Below are positions 22,913 to 25,718 of a stretch of 25,718 bases of DNA, one piece after another. A program made the position numbers and the translations under genes. How positions within the stretch are numbered: position 1 is the stretch's first letter; each line of letters begins with the position of its first letter. This DNA comes from M3007 sp964589365 (GTDB taxonomy: Bacteria; Bacteroidota; Bacteroidia; Chitinophagales; Saprospiraceae): the NCBI GenBank assembly GCA_964589365.1, contig CAZPTQ010000060.1, forward strand, positions 1 to 25,718. Direction: 5' to 3'. The notes below the pieces were generated by a model. It was not told where the DNA came from, ran no database searches, and was given only the letters and a program-made list of their open reading frames with translations.

Positions 22913-23818
22913 TTGACCAATAAGTATTGGTGCTGTTTTGCCACTTCCCATAATGACAACTTTGGCATTGGAGGAGGCAGCCAATTCTCGTTGTGCCTTA
23001 ATTTGCTCGTACTGAAGGAGTTTGTCGGTCAAGGTCGAAGTCAGGATACGTTGGTAATCCGAAATACCCTGTGCTTCCACACGCTTGCGGTCTGCTTCCT
23101 GGCGCTCTTTGTCGAGCACGAATTTCATTTTTTGCGCCTCCTGTTCTGCATTAATTTTTGATTCGATCGCGAGTTTGACTGATTCGGGCAGCGTGATATT
23201 CCGAATCAAAATGTCTTCCAAAACGATGCCTCGATCCGCAAAGTCCTTCTGAATGGTCTGCGTGATTTTTTGTTGAAACTCCTCGCGCTTGGTAGAGTAA
23301 AGTGCCACTGCGTCATAAAAAACCGCATTGTCACGGATTTTGGTGCGTGCAAGTGGACGGATAATTTTATCCGTGATAACTTCTCGATTACCCGTGTTGC
23401 GCAAAATTTCGGGCGCCTTGTCTGGTATAATATGGTACAACACCGAAAGATCAATAATCACCTCCAAGCCATCTGCAGCAAGCACCCGGATAGCATCGTC
23501 ACCCTTCATTGCTCCTTCGTCGCGTACGGCAGACATCGTATAGTTTTGAGTACGGACATCAAATTTTTTAACCTCCACAAGTGGGTTCACAAAGTTCAAA
23601 CCTTCGGTCAGCGTACCCTCTTGAATTTTGCCAAAAAGGGTTTTCACGCCAACCTCACCTGGTTCAATTTGCACAAAACAAGCAGTGGAAATACCCAGCA
23701 GGATGATTGCCAGGCCAATATACCGAGCCGTTTTTCCGACAGTAGCAAAATTGGGGTTGGCTTTGGCAAGGGATGCCCCGAGCACGACGGCAAAAATGCC
23801 GAGAAAGATAAAAAACAT
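22910..23818 (-). CDS. Prohibitin-like SPFH/band 7 membrane protein
   Basis: A 302-residue membrane scaffold of the prohibitin class. It has two N-terminal hydrophobic segments (about 1-18 and 31-49), an SPFH domain (about 50-220; IEPGEVGVKTLFGKI, GLNFVNPLVEVKKFDVRTQNY, VIIDLSVLYHI, DRGIVLEDILIRNITLPESV), and a charged coiled coil (about 222-280; AEQEAQKMKFVLDKERQEADRKR). It ends in a small Gly-rich tail. Such proteins form large ring assemblies in the membrane and often restrain proteases like FtsH; here the role is inference. It follows the DUF1648 gene by 35 bases on the same strand, so they are likely co-transcribed. Confidence 0.9.
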   Translation of the reverse strand: MFFIFLGIFAVVLGASLAKANPNFATVGKTARYIGLAIILLGISTACFVQIEPGEVGVKTLFGKIQEGTLTEGLNFVNPLVEVKKFDVRTQNYTMSAVRDEGAMKGDDAIRVLAADGLEVIIDLSVLYHIIPDKAPEILRNTGNREVITDKIIRPLARTKIRDNAVFYDAVALYSTKREEFQQKITQTIQKDFADRGIVLEDILIRNITLPESVKLAIESKINAEQEAQKMKFVLDKERQEADRKRVEAQGISDYQRILTSTLTDKLLQYEQIKAQRELAASSNAKVVIMGSGKTAPILIGQ

Positions 23819-23853
23819 GGTTGTGATTGTTTGAATAGTTAGAAATTTGGACG

Positions 23854-24366
23854 CTACTTGTTGGCCGAACTTTTCAGGATGATAAAAAATGTGGTACCAA
23901 GCGTAACCGATACGACCACCAGCAATGGCCAGCTGCCCAGTCCTTCGGCTTCGCCGTTTACAATGCTAATGGTACGCCAAACAAGAAATGCGAAAAGCAG
24001 CATCACAAAGGCCTTCATTGTTCGGATGAGCCTGGTTGCCAGTGTGTATTGAAACGCAGCGTTTTCAAGTGTGATTTTTACCAGATAATTGAAACTTTCT
24101 GGTAGGCGGTTAATCAGTGTCATGAAAATATACAACACGAGTCCCACCACCGGGAGCACCCACAAGGTTATTTTCGAACCGAAGCCATCGGGACTGCCAT
24201 TGAAATTGTAATGCGTTGGGATTTGCTCAGACAATTGGCCGTAATTAAGCGCATCTACAACGAAAAGCAGCAGCAGGCTGAACACTGCTAGCCCTTCCAA
24301 AGCATAGTCGAGCGGCCGCAATGGGATGGTGATTTTGGGGCGTTCAGATTTAGTCAATGTTGCCAT
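23854..24366 (-). CDS. DUF1648-type membrane protein
   Basis: A 170-residue inner-membrane protein with about four TM helices (roughly 24-42, 70-90, 118-135, 145-163). The loop after the first helix has the DUF1648 pattern LSEQIPTHYNFNGSPDGFGSK (near 47-67), as in SdpI-like immunity or two-component-regulator-linked proteins. Start: the ATG at 24366 (MATLTKSERPKITIPLRPLDYALEG); a frame open to 24498 would add 44 polar residues overlapping the upstream gene's end. No toxin gene or SdpR-like regulator is visible nearby, so an immunity role is not supported. It lies between the SAM hydrolase and the SPFH gene on the same strand. Confidence 0.75.
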   Translation of the reverse strand: MATLTKSERPKITIPLRPLDYALEGLAVFSLLLLFVVDALNYGQLSEQIPTHYNFNGSPDGFGSKITLWVLPVVGLVLYIFMTLINRLPESFNYLVKITLENAAFQYTLATRLIRTMKAFVMLLFAFLVWRTISIVNGEAEGLGSWPLLVVVSVTLGTTFFIILKSSANK

Positions 24367-24494
24367 TCGTACAGAAAGTTGATTAGGTTTGTAAATCCGG
24401 CTCAAATGTGTGCAAATAGTACGACGCAACGCAGTTTTTTTTGAGCAGAATCCGGCAAAACTCGGCCAGTTGTTTGCAAAAGGGCATGAGCCAA

Positions 24495-25286
24495 TCACTC
24501 AGAGGGCGCAAGTGGAGCCTCAAACACCACCTCTACCACATCCTCCACTTTCAAGCCGAAAAGGGTAGCAGCCCGACCCATGTTTACCGCTATTTCAAGA
24601 AAACCCGCCGTGTTGAAAAGGCAAAGTTGCTCGCCCACTGCCACATCGCAGTAATTGCCTGAAAGTTGGGTTATTGGGTCATTTCGTTTGAAAAACAGGG
24701 AAAATGGCCGCTCATGTGCAGCCGTTTCAAAAACTTCCCGGCGAATATTGACCACCACATTCTCAAAATTATCCACATGAATCACCGTACCCCGAATTTG
24801 TGTAGGCGTGATGACAGGCTGGATACTGATACGCTCTAGCAATGGAGCGGCATGGTCGCCCAATTCCTCGAAGGGCTTGCCCTCGGCCAAATGTTCCACA
24901 GCAATAGAAAAAATATTTTTCACTGCAAAATGCTCCGCAGGGTCGGCAGCAAGGTTGCGCAGATCTGTGGGCTCGAGGTCGCTGAAAAGCAAGGAGAGCA
25001 AACCATTGTCGGGCGCGAGGAAAAAATGCCCTTCGTACCGCGCGACCACAAAGCGAAAATCTTGCTGATAGACGCAGTTGACCCCAATCAAATGTATGGT
25101 GCCTTCGGGGAACTCTCGCCACATATTGGCGACTACAAAAGCCCCCCGCACAATGTCGAAAGGAGTGATGTCGTGCGAAATATCTACCAGATGGAGCGAT
25201 GGCACACGTCGGAGCAAAGCGCCTTTGAGTGCGCCTACATAAAAATCCTGTGTGCCAAAATCGGTGGTAAGGGTAATGAATTGCAT
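24495..25286 (-). CDS. SAM hydroxide adenosyltransferase (DUF62, chlorinase/fluorinase-like)
   Basis: Cytoplasmic enzyme expected to hydrolyse S-adenosylmethionine to adenosine and methionine. The 263-residue protein has the N-terminal domain motifs ITLTTDFGTQDFYVGALKG (4-22, Asp9), IHLIGVN (64-70) and LAPDNGLLS (90-98). The C-terminal barrel has HVDNFENVVVN (170-180), where the usual Asp-x-Phe-Gly-Asn carries Glu for Gly, and NMGRAATLFGL. There is no chlorinase-type insertion, so the hydroxide (hydrolase) reaction is preferred over halogenation. From memory this gene often neighbours phoH in Bacteroidota, and here phoH is divergent on its other side. A tandem repeat begins two bases upstream of its start codon. 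Confidence 0.9.
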   Translation of the reverse strand: MQFITLTTDFGTQDFYVGALKGALLRRVPSLHLVDISHDITPFDIVRGAFVVANMWREFPEGTIHLIGVNCVYQQDFRFVVARYEGHFFLAPDNGLLSLLFSDLEPTDLRNLAADPAEHFAVKNIFSIAVEHLAEGKPFEELGDHAAPLLERISIQPVITPTQIRGTVIHVDNFENVVVNIRREVFETAAHERPFSLFFKRNDPITQLSGNYCDVAVGEQLCLFNTAGFLEIAVNMGRAATLFGLKVEDVVEVVFEAPLAPSE

Positions 25287-25287
25287 T

Positions 25288-25383
25288 TTGGTTACTGGTA
25301 GATCGGTGATTGGTTACTGGTAGATCGGTGATTGGTTACTGGTAGATCGGCAGATAGATGATTGGTTATTGGCAGATAGATGA
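25288..25383. repeat. 22-base tandem repeat (four copies) in the SAM hydrolase-phoH divergent spacer
   Basis: Unit TTGGTTACTGGTAGATCGGTGA occurs exactly at 25288-25309 and 25310-25331. A third copy with an extra eight bases lies at 25332-25361, and a variant at 25362-25383. On the minus strand the array forms the whole upstream region of the SAM hydrolase gene, so its promoter or leader must lie in or beyond the array. Confidence 0.9.
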
Positions 25384-25431
25384 AACCCTTTTTCTAATTT
25401 TTCTGTTTAAAAAAATCTGCCCGCAATAGCT

Positions 25432-25439
25432 TAGTTTTG
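25432..25439 (+). promoter_or_regulatory. Candidate -7 element for phoH
   Basis: TAGTTTTG is a full match to the Bacteroidota -7 consensus TAnnTTTG. The -33 region is poor (only GTTT at a long spacing). It would start a leader of about 70-120 bases before phoH. Confidence 0.3.
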
Positions 25440-25515
25440 TGGGCGGAAGCAAACAACGTTTTTTATCAAGAGCATGGAGGCGCGGCACTGAATTTTTACC
25501 TTGAAAATCAAATCA

Positions 25516-25718
25516 ATGGTGCCGTTACCCCTCCCGCTACTTCAAAACTCTGAGGGTAAAAATTTGAGCGAAATCATTCTCACCATCGAGGGCATTGACC
25601 CTCTCGAACTCTTCGGCGAAAACAACGCAAAGTTAAATCTTTTGCGCAAAGCCTATCCAGATGCCACCATCACTTCGCGTGGCAACAGCTTGAAAATCAC
25701 AGGCGAAAAGAAAGACGC
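25516..25718 (+). CDS. phoH: PhoH-like ATPase, N-terminal fragment (runs off the window)
   Basis: The last 203 bases are an open frame cut by the window end. From residue 17 (LSEIILTIEGIDPLELFGENNAKLNLLRKAYPDATITSRGNSLKITGEKKD) it matches the N-terminal KH-like segment of PhoH-family ATPases, proteins linked to RNA metabolism and phosphate starvation. The first ATG in frame is at 25516 and adds 16 Pro/Leu-rich residues. A TTG at 25564 would start exactly where the family normally begins, so either may be the true start. The Walker motifs lie beyond the window. It is divergent from the SAM hydrolase gene. Confidence 0.75.
   Translation, partial: MVPLPLPLLQNSEGKNLSEIILTIEGIDPLELFGENNAKLNLLRKAYPDATITSRGNSLKITGEKKD

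Noticed and set aside
23854..24366. SdpI-type toxin immunity system (DUF1648)
   Set aside because: No toxin or SdpR-like regulator lies nearby, and neighbours are housekeeping-type genes.
24495..25286. Fluorinase or chlorinase for halogenated metabolites
   Set aside because: No halogenase-type insertion and no biosynthetic genes around it; SAM hydrolysis fits better.
25288..25383. Replication-origin iterons
   Set aside because: Four 22-base copies alone, with no rep or dnaA gene and no AT-rich unwinding region beside them; a plain tandem repeat is simpler.

Overview
The window looks like a chromosomal segment of a Bacteroidota member, most likely of the Saprospiria (Saprospiraceae/Haliscomenobacter-like). 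The evidence is a large secreted PKD protein with a C-terminal type IX secretion (T9SS) sorting domain, lipoprotein and ThuA/sugar-dehydrogenase proteins typical of the phylum, Bacteroidota-type promoters (TTG/TTTG, about 20 bases, TAnnTTTG), little Shine-Dalgarno signal, and a mix of short intergenic repeats. The genus is inference; there is no rRNA, tRNA or marker alignment.

Left part (1-9191, all minus strand): aroE (shikimate dehydrogenase), a signal-peptide/coiled-coil class III adenylate cyclase with a good promoter, xseA (exonuclease VII large subunit), a conserved 116-residue hypothetical, an exported protein with an RsiV/DUF3298-like end, a membrane-anchored alpha/beta hydrolase, and a 771-residue secreted protein (PKD, Kazal-like, PKD, dockerin-like, cohesin-like, T9SS). 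Middle (9192-13387): a 397-base gap with a promoter and a long inverted repeat, then two plus-strand genes (a helical-repeat unknown and a PagL-like lipid A deacylase), which converge on rlmN across a perfect palindrome.

Accessory island (13407-14759): an adenine-N6 DNA methyltransferase whose stop overlaps the start (ATGA) of a restriction endonuclease. The endonuclease survives only as its first 33 codons joined, out of frame, to its last 109; the middle with the presumed catalytic core is gone. The methyltransferase is now an orphan.

Right part: a vWA/glutamine-amidotransferase-like membrane protein; a ThuA domain and a PQQ sugar dehydrogenase-PKD-cytochrome c-CBM chain that should be one secreted polypeptide of about 1198 residues but is split by one base at a run of ten A; a divergent vanadium-haloperoxidase/PAP2-like lipoprotein followed 2 bases later by rsmE; then, on the minus strand, a prohibitin-like SPFH protein, a DUF1648 membrane protein and a SAM hydroxide adenosyltransferase. 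The first part of phoH runs off the right edge on the plus strand.

A recurring theme is that at least nine gene boundaries carry short tandem or inverted repeats of different sequence families, several of which supply stop codons or flank a start codon. The clearest candidates for follow-up are the decayed restriction-modification pair, the homopolymer-split ThuA fusion, and this set of gene-edge repeats. No CRISPR array, transposase, integrase or RNA gene was recognised.
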